Positions 54,553-64,000 of a stretch of 64,000 bases of DNA are shown here, piece by piece. Made by a program: the position numbers and the translations under genes. Every line of letters begins with the position of its first letter. The stretch's first letter is position 1. Source of the stretch: Mycobacterium sp. SVM_VP21. GTDB lineage: Bacteria > Actinomycetota > Actinomycetes > Mycobacteriales > Mycobacteriaceae. The notes under the pieces are model-generated. The model was not told the DNA's origin and did not search any database. It was given only the letters and a program-made list of their open reading frames with translations. The stretch covers positions 372,001 to 436,000 of the forward strand of contig CP101406.1 of the NCBI GenBank assembly GCA_024758765.1, in the 5' to 3' direction.

Positions 54553-55943
54553 TGTGCTGCCTCCAGCAGTTCGGCCAGCGCCTCGTCCAGCAGTGCTGAG
54601 ACCATTCCTACGTCACTCATCGCCTTGCGGTCGGCATTGACACCGAAATAGAGCGTGCCGTTGTAAGACGTCACCCCGATCGTCAACGCCTTGTTGGGCA
54701 ACAACGGCGGCACGCTGTAGGTCTCGAGCAGTTTCGCTCCGCAAACATAGAGCTGCCGCTGAGTGCCCGGTGCATTGGTGATCAGCAGGTTGAACACCCG
54801 CCCGGAGAATCCGGCGAACGCAGTCGCCACCCGAACACCCATCGCGTGCAGGGTTGGCGGGGCGAAGCCCGCCACGGTCAAGATGGTGCGGGCATCCACC
54901 AACCCGGTCGAGGTGGGATGCGACTCGGTGGCATAGGCGATCTGAGAAAGCCGGACTACCGGATTCGGTTCGCCGACAGGAAGATCCACCAAGAACGGTG
55001 TCACCGCACCGATCGGCTGACCCGCGGAGTCGAGTTCGTGGTCCGGATACACCGACAACGGTGCCATCGCCCGTACGGTGCGTGTCGATCCGACCGGTTC
55101 ACCGCGGGCCAGCAGCCAGTTCCGCAGCGCGCCGGTGATCACGGCGAGCACCACGTCGTTGATGGCGCAGTCATAGCGGGCCCGCACTGTTCGGTAGTCC
55201 TCGAGCGAACCGCTCGCCACCGTGAACAGGCGGTTCTGCGAGACCTGGGTGTTGAGCGGGCTCTGCGGGGCCGCACCGCGCGCGATGGCCCGGACCGCAT
55301 CGAACGCCTTGCGGCCCGCCCAGGTCAACGGGCTGCCGACCGTCGACCCCACCGCCTGCAGTTGGGTCCGCGGGGCCGCCACCCAGTCCCCGACCGCACC
55401 GAGCACCAACTCGACGGCGCCCGGCTCGTCGCGAGGTACCCAGATGTCTTCATGGAAAGCCGGTGGACGCTGAGTCCGATCGACCAGGACGTGCGCCAAC
55501 GCCGGCGCCGCCATGCCGTGGACCAGCGCTTGATGGGACTTGATGTAGAGGGCGATCCGGTTGTCAGCCAGTCCCTCGATCAGATAGGTCGCCCACAGCG
55601 GCCGGGAGCGATCCAGCGGCTGTTGACTCAACCGTGCGACCAGCTCGTGCAGCTGGCGATCGCTGCCGGGGGACGGCACTGCGAGATGCCTTACGTGGTA
55701 GGTGATGTCGAACTCGTGGTCGTCCACCCACACCGGGCGGGCCAGGTTCATAGTGACTTCGCGGATCTTCTGCCGGTAGCGCGGGATTTGGGGCAGCCGC
55801 TGCTCGACGGTCTCCAGCAGCTTGTCGTAGCCCAGCCCGCCCCGCGGGTTACGAAGAATGAACAGCGACTGCACGTACATCGGCGTCGTGGTGTTCTCCA
55901 GCCGGTAAAAAGAGGCTTCCGACGCCGATAGCCGGTTCACCAT
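54549..55943 (-). CDS. wax-ester synthase/diacylglycerol acyltransferase family protein with altered active site
   Basis: A 464-residue WS/DGAT protein from ATG 55941-55943. It shows the family frame (VNRLSASEASFYRLENTTTP, DRSRPLWATYLIEGL, NAPGT near 395, and the SVPPLLPNKALTIGVTSYNG end). The catalytic HHxxxDG motif is changed to HQALVHG (about residue 137), losing the second His and the Asp. In M. tuberculosis I recall the corresponding region as two ORFs (Rv3233c/Rv3234c, tgs3), whereas this one is intact. It may be a weak acyltransferase or a lipid-binding relative. It is coupled to ppk2. Confidence 0.88.
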   Translation of the reverse strand: MVNRLSASEASFYRLENTTTPMYVQSLFILRNPRGGLGYDKLLETVEQRLPQIPRYRQKIREVTMNLARPVWVDDHEFDITYHVRHLAVPSPGSDRQLHELVARLSQQPLDRSRPLWATYLIEGLADNRIALYIKSHQALVHGMAAPALAHVLVDRTQRPPAFHEDIWVPRDEPGAVELVLGAVGDWVAAPRTQLQAVGSTVGSPLTWAGRKAFDAVRAIARGAAPQSPLNTQVSQNRLFTVASGSLEDYRTVRARYDCAINDVVLAVITGALRNWLLARGEPVGSTRTVRAMAPLSVYPDHELDSAGQPIGAVTPFLVDLPVGEPNPVVRLSQIAYATESHPTSTGLVDARTILTVAGFAPPTLHAMGVRVATAFAGFSGRVFNLLITNAPGTQRQLYVCGAKLLETYSVPPLLPNKALTIGVTSYNGTLYFGVNADRKAMSDVGMVSALLDEALAELLEAAQ

Positions 55944-56148
55944 CCTGGCACCCGTCCTCCCTGCTGGCTCGATCCGGCCGGGCACCGCACCAGCCCCGGA
56001 TCGGAGAAAAACACTGCCGCTCACGGTAGCCCGCCGCTGGGCCGCGCCGCACGCGGATACGCCGCAGCCGCGATTGTGCGATGATCGCCGCACACGCCCT
56101 GCCACTCTCCAGCAGGCCCACCACCCGGACCGACCTTGGAGAGTTGCC

Positions 56149-56682
56149 GTGCCCATCGATCCCACTACGCCCCCGCGCTCGGCCGTCGCACCGATGCTCG
56201 ACTACGAACCGCCGGCCCGCCCGGCTACGCCGGGTCGGCCCGCGCACTCGCCCGCGTCTCCGCCGTCGGTTCGGCCCCGCCGCGGGCATCCGCCGAGGAC
56301 GCGGCCCGATCGACCCGCGCTCAAGGTGTTGCCGGCGCCGCTACAGGCGGCCGCGGTGTTCGCCGACGCCGCACTGCGCCGGGTCCTGGAGGTGGTGGAC
56401 GGGCGCCGGCCGTCCACGCATCTGCATCCGCTGCTTGCCACCGGACTCGCCGACTCGGTGGTATCGGCGCGGCCGCCGACACCGGTGGGCCGAGTTGAGC
56501 CGGCCATCCTGCAGCGGGTACGCGTGCAACCGGCAGGTTCAGGCGAACCGGCCAGCGCGGTGGAGGTTTTCGGCACCTACCGGCGCGGACGGCGCACTCA
56601 TGCACTGGCCTGCCGAGTCGAGTCCATCCCGCGGACGGGAAACAGCATCGCCTGGCGGATCGTCGCCCTGCACATCGGCTGA
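56149..56682 (+). CDS. Rv3235-family hypothetical protein
   Basis: A 177-residue protein from GTG 56149. The first ~60 residues are Pro/Arg/Ala-rich and likely disordered. The rest (about 70-177) is the conserved part with PLQAAAVFADAALRRVLEVV, VQPAGSGEPASAVEVFGTYR and a C-terminal ALACRVESIP...IAWRIVALHIG. It matches the Rv3235 family (DUF6459-like). There is no signal or membrane segment. It lies between the divergent WS/DGAT gene (205 bp spacer) and the convergent secA1 gene (13 bp). Function unknown. Confidence 0.75.
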   Translation: MPIDPTTPPRSAVAPMLDYEPPARPATPGRPAHSPASPPSVRPRRGHPPRTRPDRPALKVLPAPLQAAAVFADAALRRVLEVVDGRRPSTHLHPLLATGLADSVVSARPPTPVGRVEPAILQRVRVQPAGSGEPASAVEVFGTYRRGRRTHALACRVESIPRTGNSIAWRIVALHIG

Positions 56683-56695
56683 GCGCTTCAACGCC

Positions 56696-59470
<2,775 letters not shown>

Positions 59471-59577
59471 GGCTATGTCCCCTACTCAGTCTTCGGCATT
59501 ACGAGCGTCACCCATGGTAGGTGACACCGTCGCCGAGGGCGGCAATGCGCCGCCAACGCAGCCCCTGAAGGCGGTGC

Positions 59578-60279
59578 TCAGACCAGACGAATCAAGCCGT
59601 AGTCGTAGGCGTGCCGTCGGTAGACAACGGACGCCTGGTCGGTCTCCTTGTCCTGGAACAGGAAGAAATCGTGGCCGACGAGCTCCATTTCGTAGAGCGC
59701 GTCGTCGACCGACATGGGCGTCGCGGTGTGTTCTTTGGTGCGCACGATCTGGCCGGGCTCATGCTCGTGGCCGTCACTGTGCGCGGTCGCCTCGCGGTGA
59801 TCGGGTTCGGCGGTGCCGTCCCGGTTGAATGCGGCGGCGAGGAACTCCGGATCCAAGTTGGTGGCACCGGTGGCCTCCGCTACCGACAGCGGCGTCTTGT
59901 CGCCGTAGGAGACGTTGCGGCGGCCCTTGTCGCGGCGCAGCCGGCTCTCCAGTCGGTCGATCGCCGCCTCGAATGCGGCATAGAAACTGTCGGCGCGGGC
60001 CTCCCCGCGGACCACCGGGCCCCGGCCGTGCGCGGTGATGTCGATCTGCTGGCAGGATTTTCGCTGGCGTCGATTATTGGCGTGCTTGAGCTCGACATCG
60101 AACAGGCGAATCGAGCGGTCCAACCGCTCCACGCGGGCCAGCTTCTGCGCGACGTAAACCCGGAAATGGTCTGGAATCTCGACGTTACGGCCCTTGACCA
60201 CAATCTCCGCGCCCGACTGATCGGGCCGCTCCTCCACGTCGACTGACGCCGCGCTGGTTTCCACAAATTGATTTGCCAT
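59578..60279 (-). CDS. hpf: long-form ribosome hibernation-promoting factor
   Basis: A 233-residue HPF/RaiA protein from ATG 60277-60279. The N-terminal S30AE domain (about residues 20-125) has VVKGRNVEIPDHFRVYVAQK and the SFYAAFEAAIDRLESRLRR helix. The C-terminal dimerisation domain (about 170-233) ends ALYEMELVGHDFFLFQDKET...YGLIRLV. Long HPF dimers join two 70S ribosomes into 100S particles or protect them in stationary phase. It corresponds to Rv3241c, one of two HPF paralogues in mycobacteria. Confidence 0.93.
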   Translation of the reverse strand: MANQFVETSAASVDVEERPDQSGAEIVVKGRNVEIPDHFRVYVAQKLARVERLDRSIRLFDVELKHANNRRQRKSCQQIDITAHGRGPVVRGEARADSFYAAFEAAIDRLESRLRRDKGRRNVSYGDKTPLSVAEATGATNLDPEFLAAAFNRDGTAEPDHREATAHSDGHEHEPGQIVRTKEHTATPMSVDDALYEMELVGHDFFLFQDKETDQASVVYRRHAYDYGLIRLV

Positions 60280-60400
60280 GCTCGACACTCTCCTGTCGTC
60301 TCGACCACGTTCCGTCAAGGTCCCCCCGGCCCTTGATGACGACCGTAGCCATGCCGCCGGATACATGCCACCGGTTTGGCGCACCCATTTGACACCCGTC

Positions 60401-61048
60401 TCATACCGATGCGATTACGAGCGCGGCGGAAACCCGCACCCGGGCCTGCCGCAGCACTCGCACCGACTCCGCCAGAGTGGCCCCGGTGGTCACGACGTCG
60501 TCGACGATCAGGACATCGCCCGCTGCGGAGAAATTCCTCAGCCCACCCCGGCACAGCAGGACTCGGCCGGCGATGTTGCGTTCCCGGGCGGCGCTGCCCA
60601 GACCGACCGAGTCGCGGGTCAGCGCCCGCATCCGCAACGCCGGCGCGACCGTCACGCCCGCATGGCGCGCAGCGACCGCCGCGGCGATGCGCGTGATCGG
60701 GTCGCCCCCGCGCCGTCGGGCGGCGCTGCGGCGGGTGGGTGCCGGGATGATCGTCAGCGGCAGGTCCACCATCTGCCAGTACAGCAGCCGCTGCAGTGCC
60801 TCCCCCAACGCCGATGCCAGTGGAGCGACGAGGTCGCTGCGCCCGCGCTCCTTGACCGCGACGATCGCCTGCCGGCGGGCCCCGGCATAGCGGCCCAGTG
60901 CGAACACCGGGACGTGTGGATCCAGCCGCGGGCCGATCACTCGCGGTTCGTTCGGCCCGACGGCCAGCTGTGCGGCGCAGACGGCGCACCATCGGGTCCC
61001 GGGCGCCCCGCAGCCCCCGCACTGCAGAGGAAGCACCGCGTCAAGCAC
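60401..61048 (-). CDS. comF: ComF-family phosphoribosyltransferase-like protein
   Basis: A 215-residue ComF protein from GTG 61046-61048. The N-terminal zinc ribbon has CGGCGAPGTRWCAVC, followed by ALGRYAGARRQAIVAVKERG and a PRTase fold ending in the PRPP loop VLIVDDVVTTGATLAESVR. ComF proteins aid DNA uptake or recombination in other bacteria. Their biochemical reaction is unproven. It corresponds to Rv3242c and lies 121 bp from hpf on the same strand. Confidence 0.85.
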   Translation of the reverse strand: MLDAVLPLQCGGCGAPGTRWCAVCAAQLAVGPNEPRVIGPRLDPHVPVFALGRYAGARRQAIVAVKERGRSDLVAPLASALGEALQRLLYWQMVDLPLTIIPAPTRRSAARRRGGDPITRIAAAVAARHAGVTVAPALRMRALTRDSVGLGSAARERNIAGRVLLCRGGLRNFSAAGDVLIVDDVVTTGATLAESVRVLRQARVRVSAALVIASV

Positions 61049-61094
61049 AGGGGAGATGCTGCCCCCGGGGTGTGACAGTGGGGCCCGACCGGCC

Positions 61095-61748
61095 CTAATC
61101 GCCCGCCAGGTCTGCCGACAGGTCGGCGACCGCGACCCCCTCGGGTACCTGGACCTCAACGATCGGCTCCGGGCGGTCGTCGAACTCGAGCCGCAGCGCG
61201 CGGCAGATGGTGGCGTGCATGTCATACATGCAGGTGATGTAGGTCAGCTCCATGATTTCGCGGTCGGACAGGTGCGTCTGCAGCACCGCGAAGATCTCGT
61301 CGGCCACCCGGCCACCGTCGTAGACCAGGGCGTCGGTGTAGGCCAGCACCGCGCGCTCGATCCCGGAGAAGACATCGCTGACCTGCCAGGACGGCAATGC
61401 GGTGATCTTCTCCTCGGACATGCCCAGCGAACGCATCTGTTTGCAGTGCTGGGAGAAGACGAACTGGCTGCCGCGCGCATAGCCGGCGCGGGCCTGGCCG
61501 AGCTCGCGCAGCAGCGGGTCCAGCGAGGCGTTGCGATACAGGGCGAATCCGCGCACGGCGTGGGAGAACACCTGCGGCGCCTGGGCGAACACCGTCCACC
61601 AGTCCCCCGGTGTCCCGTGGATGGTGCGGTGGCCGGCGGGAGCTTCAGAGCACACGGGGTCTACGCCCGCGCCGAACAGCCGGTCATAGAAGAACAAGAT
61701 CTGCTCGTCGGTCACGTCGGCGCGCGGGATCTCGCGGAGTCGGGGCAT
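61095..61748 (-). CDS. carboxymuconolactone decarboxylase (AhpD-like) family protein
   Basis: A 217-residue all-helical CMD protein with an AhpD-fold core near residues 85-125 (LGQARAGYARGSQFVFSQHC) and later ELTYITCMYDMHATICRAL. The AhpD CxxC pair is not present; single cysteines in QHCKQ and ITCMYD are visible instead. Members include decarboxylases and peroxidase-type proteins. It is divergent from norB across 165 bp of control region, and a function related to NO or oxidative stress is possible but only suggested by that neighbour. Confidence 0.8.
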   Translation of the reverse strand: MPRLREIPRADVTDEQILFFYDRLFGAGVDPVCSEAPAGHRTIHGTPGDWWTVFAQAPQVFSHAVRGFALYRNASLDPLLRELGQARAGYARGSQFVFSQHCKQMRSLGMSEEKITALPSWQVSDVFSGIERAVLAYTDALVYDGGRVADEIFAVLQTHLSDREIMELTYITCMYDMHATICRALRLEFDDRPEPIVEVQVPEGVAVADLSADLAGD

Positions 61749-61813
61749 GGCGGTGTCCTTTCCGGCCCGCGACAGCGGACCGCTACTACGGTATGTCGTA
61801 CCTCGGCGTCAAG

Positions 61814-61903
61814 GGGCATTTAGTCAACAGAGAAACTAACGCCAGACCCCAAATTCGTGAGGGCACTAACAGTTTCGCGAATTTTCATCCTCGATACTGT
61901 TAG
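61814..61903. promoter_or_regulatory. control region between the CMD gene and norB
   Basis: GGGCATTTAGTCAA at 61814-61827 resembles a DosR box (10 of 14 positions). CTAACAGT at 61866-61873 is repeated inverted as ACTGTTAG at 61896-61903, flanking TTCGCGAA at 61874-61881. These are candidate operators for NO- or redox-dependent control. Confidence 0.4.
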
Positions 61904-61913
61904 CGTCCCGTCC

Positions 61914-64000
61914 ATGAGCACCGATGCGACACAGGTGGGCGCGCCCACCACCGAATCCAGCCGTGCCGAGGCGCTGGTCGGCAAGGGCTGGGCGCAGGGC
62001 GTAGCCCTAGTCATGATCTTCGGTTTCCTGGTGATGGGCATCCTGGCCTACCGCACGTACACGGCGTCAATGCCGATGCCGGACAAGGTCGTTACGGAAT
62101 CCGGCCAGCAGTTGTTCACCGGTGCCGACATCACCCGCGGCCAGCAGCTCTATCAGGCCCGCGGCCTCATGCAGTACGGCTCAGTGCTGGGCCACGGCGC
62201 CTACCTGGGCCCGGACTACACCGCCGAGTATCTGCGGCTGGCCACCGAAGATGTCGCCGATCAGTTCAAGGCGCAGGGCGTGGCGAACCCGCACGACGAC
62301 GTAGTCGCCGAGTTCCGGACCAACCGCTACAACGCGGACACCAAGACGCTGGTGTTCACCGACAAACAGGTCCGGGCGTTCAACGACATCGAAGAGCACT
62401 ACGCCGACTACTTCGGCGAAGCCTCCACCAAGTACGGCCTGCTGCCGCACATGATCACCGACCCCGGCGAGATCCGTGATCTGACCTCGTTCTTCGCCTG
62501 GACCGCGTGGGCGGCGGCCGCCGATCGGCCCGGCCACAACTACAGCTACACCAACAACTGGCCCTCGGAGCCGCGCGTGGACAACGGGCCCACCGGATCG
62601 GTGGTGGTGTGGTCGGTGCTGTCACTGATCATGCTGTTGGGCGGCATCGGCGTCATGTTCACCGTCTACGGTCGGTGGAGCCAGAACATCGGCTGGCACG
62701 GCACGGAGATGACCAAGCTGCACTTCCGCCAGCCCGGCGAGGTGCCGCTGACCCGTTCGCAGCGCGCCGCGATCTGGATCTTCGCCGTGGTGGCGGTGCT
62801 GTTCTTGGCCCAAGTCCTGCTCGGCGGGGCCGTCGAGCACTATCGGGCGGACCTGTCGGAGTTCTACGGGATCGACCTCGCGAAGGTGCTCCCCTACAAC
62901 CTGGCCCGAACCTGGCACCTGCAGCTGTCACTGTTCTGGACCGCGGCGGCATTCTTGGCCGGCGGAATCTTCCTGGTGCCCTTCGTCACCCGCCGCGAAC
63001 CGGCCAAGCAGTCGCTACTGGTCTACGGACTGCTCGGCGCGCTGGCGGTGGTGGTCTTCGGCTCCCTGGCCTTCGAGGCACTGTCGATCTTCGGGGTGAT
63101 CAAGCCGGGCACCCTGTTGTCCCAGCAGTGGGAGTTCTTGGACCTGCCGCGACTGTTCCAGGTACTGCTGATCGTCGGTCTGTTCTTGTGGATCGTCATC
63201 ATCTGGCGTGGCATGCGCTCGAAGCTGGCCACCACCTCGAAGATGAACCTGCCCTGGATGTTCTTCTTCACCGGCCTGGCCATCCCGACGTTCTACGCGG
63301 CCAGCCTGCTAGCCGGCAGTGAGGCGCACTTCTCGGTCGCCGACTTCTGGCGGTTCTGGATGGTGCACCTGTGGGTGGAGGACTTCCTGGAGCTGTTCAC
63401 CACCGCGATGGTGGCCTACATGTTCGTCCAGCTCGGGGTGGTGCGGGAACGCGTCGCACTGCTGGTGATCTTCCTGGACATCATCTTGTACTCCGCGGGC
63501 GGCGTAATCGGCACCATGCACCACCTGTACTTCTCCGGCACGCCGGTGGAGCACATGGCGATGGGCGCCTTCTTCTCGGCCGCCGAGGTCATCCCGCTGA
63601 CCTTCCTGACCGTGGAAGCCTGGGCCTTCCTGCAGCTGGGTGCCCGTCAGGAGGCCGGCGGCGAGAACAACTTCCCGGCTCGCTGGGCGGTGATGTTCCT
63701 GGTCGCCGTCGGGTTCTGGAACTTCCTGGGCGCGGGCATCTTCGGCTTCCTGATTAACCTGCCGGTGGTGTCCTACTACGAGATCGGCACCGCGCTGACC
63801 GCCAACCACGCACACGCCGCGATGTTCGGGGTCTACGGCATGCTCGCGGTGGCCCTGGCGATGTTCGCCTTCCGGTACGTGATCCCGGCGGAGAAGTGGC
63901 CGAACAAGCTGGCCCGGATCTCCTTCTGGAGCATGAATATCGGCCTGGCGTGGATGGTGTTCGTCACGCTGCTGCCGCTGGGTGTGCTGCAGCTGTTCCA
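61914..64000 (+). CDS. norB: quinol-dependent nitric oxide reductase, NorB (gene runs off the window)
   Basis: From ATG 61914 there are 695 codons before the window ends, without a stop. It is the single-subunit qNOR type: an N-terminal membrane helix (VALVMIFGFLVMGILAY), a periplasmic extension with YLGPDYTAEYLR, then a haem-copper-oxidase-like core with the high-spin haem/FeB ligands in HLWVEDFLELF, MHHLYFSGTP and NHAHAAMFGVYG. It reduces NO to N2O with quinol electrons. The family usually has about 750 residues, so only the end is missing. I do not recall a norB in M. tuberculosis. Confidence 0.92.
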   Translation, partial: MSTDATQVGAPTTESSRAEALVGKGWAQGVALVMIFGFLVMGILAYRTYTASMPMPDKVVTESGQQLFTGADITRGQQLYQARGLMQYGSVLGHGAYLGPDYTAEYLRLATEDVADQFKAQGVANPHDDVVAEFRTNRYNADTKTLVFTDKQVRAFNDIEEHYADYFGEASTKYGLLPHMITDPGEIRDLTSFFAWTAWAAAADRPGHNYSYTNNWPSEPRVDNGPTGSVVVWSVLSLIMLLGGIGVMFTVYGRWSQNIGWHGTEMTKLHFRQPGEVPLTRSQRAAIWIFAVVAVLFLAQVLLGGAVEHYRADLSEFYGIDLAKVLPYNLARTWHLQLSLFWTAAAFLAGGIFLVPFVTRREPAKQSLLVYGLLGALAVVVFGSLAFEALSIFGVIKPGTLLSQQWEFLDLPRLFQVLLIVGLFLWIVIIWRGMRSKLATTSKMNLPWMFFFTGLAIPTFYAASLLAGSEAHFSVADFWRFWMVHLWVEDFLELFTTAMVAYMFVQLGVVRERVALLVIFLDIILYSAGGVIGTMHHLYFSGTPVEHMAMGAFFSAAEVIPLTFLTVEAWAFLQLGARQEAGGENNFPARWAVMFLVAVGFWNFLGAGIFGFLINLPVVSYYEIGTALTANHAHAAMFGVYGMLAVALAMFAFRYVIPAEKWPNKLARISFWSMNIGLAWMVFVTLLPLGVLQLF

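Overview
The window is chromosomal DNA of a mycobacterium. The G+C is high, and GTG and TTG starts are frequent. The gene order is that of the M. tuberculosis segment from Rv3202c (adnA) to about Rv3242c (comF): adnA, lipV, an alkyltransferase-like gene, moeZ, a DUF3152 gene, a TetR gene, a DUF3107 gene, rhlE, a parA-like gene, gpm2, entC, a lipid-kinase gene, whiB1, pdtaS, a biotinylated TB7.3-like gene, rshA-sigH, the Rv3224 SDR, the SRAP gene, aroA, rsgA, desA3 and its reductase, ppk2, a WS/DGAT gene, secA1, hpf and comF. ESX-5-type Esx proteins and PPE-SVP genes point to a slow grower or a related ESX-5-bearing lineage. The species cannot be fixed from the sequence. Locus-tag names of M. 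tuberculosis are given from memory as orientation, not as database results.

Layout. 1-20 kb is conserved backbone: DNA repair, sulfur transfer, RNA helicase, isochorismate synthase, the Fe-S regulator WhiB1, the sensor kinase PdtaS, and the SigH/RshA thiol-stress switch. It includes a 24-codon gene for ribosomal protein bL37. 19.8-21.6 kb holds a small stress island (STAS protein, CsbD-like protein, TetR) tied together by four copies of a GTTTAC-N3-GTAAAC palindrome. One copy lies on a near-perfect SigF-type promoter. 21.7-25.1 kb is a catabolic operon resembling the last steps of cyclohexanecarboxylate degradation (BadI- and BadH-like enzymes, an acyl-CoA dehydrogenase, a TetR). 25.2-31.4 kb has the Rv3224-type SDR, an amidinotransferase-family enzyme, a compact HTH/hydrolase/YqeY operon behind a 19-bp perfect inverted repeat, and an OmpR-type two-component pair.

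31.5-46 kb is a PE/PPE/Esx expansion: two PPE genes with a C-terminal SHOCT domain, a PE-Esx-Esx operon whose first Esx protein lacks the WXG turn, a Tat-exported DUF732 protein, three tandem PPE-SVP genes, and a PE-PPE-PPE operon. It is interrupted by the conserved SRAP gene, a methyltransferase and a luciferase-like oxidoreductase. 46-48 kb has a transmembrane Ser/Thr kinase and a 57-bp tandem repeat in the divergent region before aroA. 48-61 kb returns to backbone. A quinol-type nitric oxide reductase gene (norB), cut by the window end, closes the window behind a divergent carboxymuconolactone-decarboxylase-family gene.

Four intergenic sites carry the same ~45-bp imperfect palindrome as tandem doublets with a 53-55 bp period, which makes it a dispersed REP-like family. 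No tRNA, rRNA, CRISPR array, transposase or phage gene was seen.
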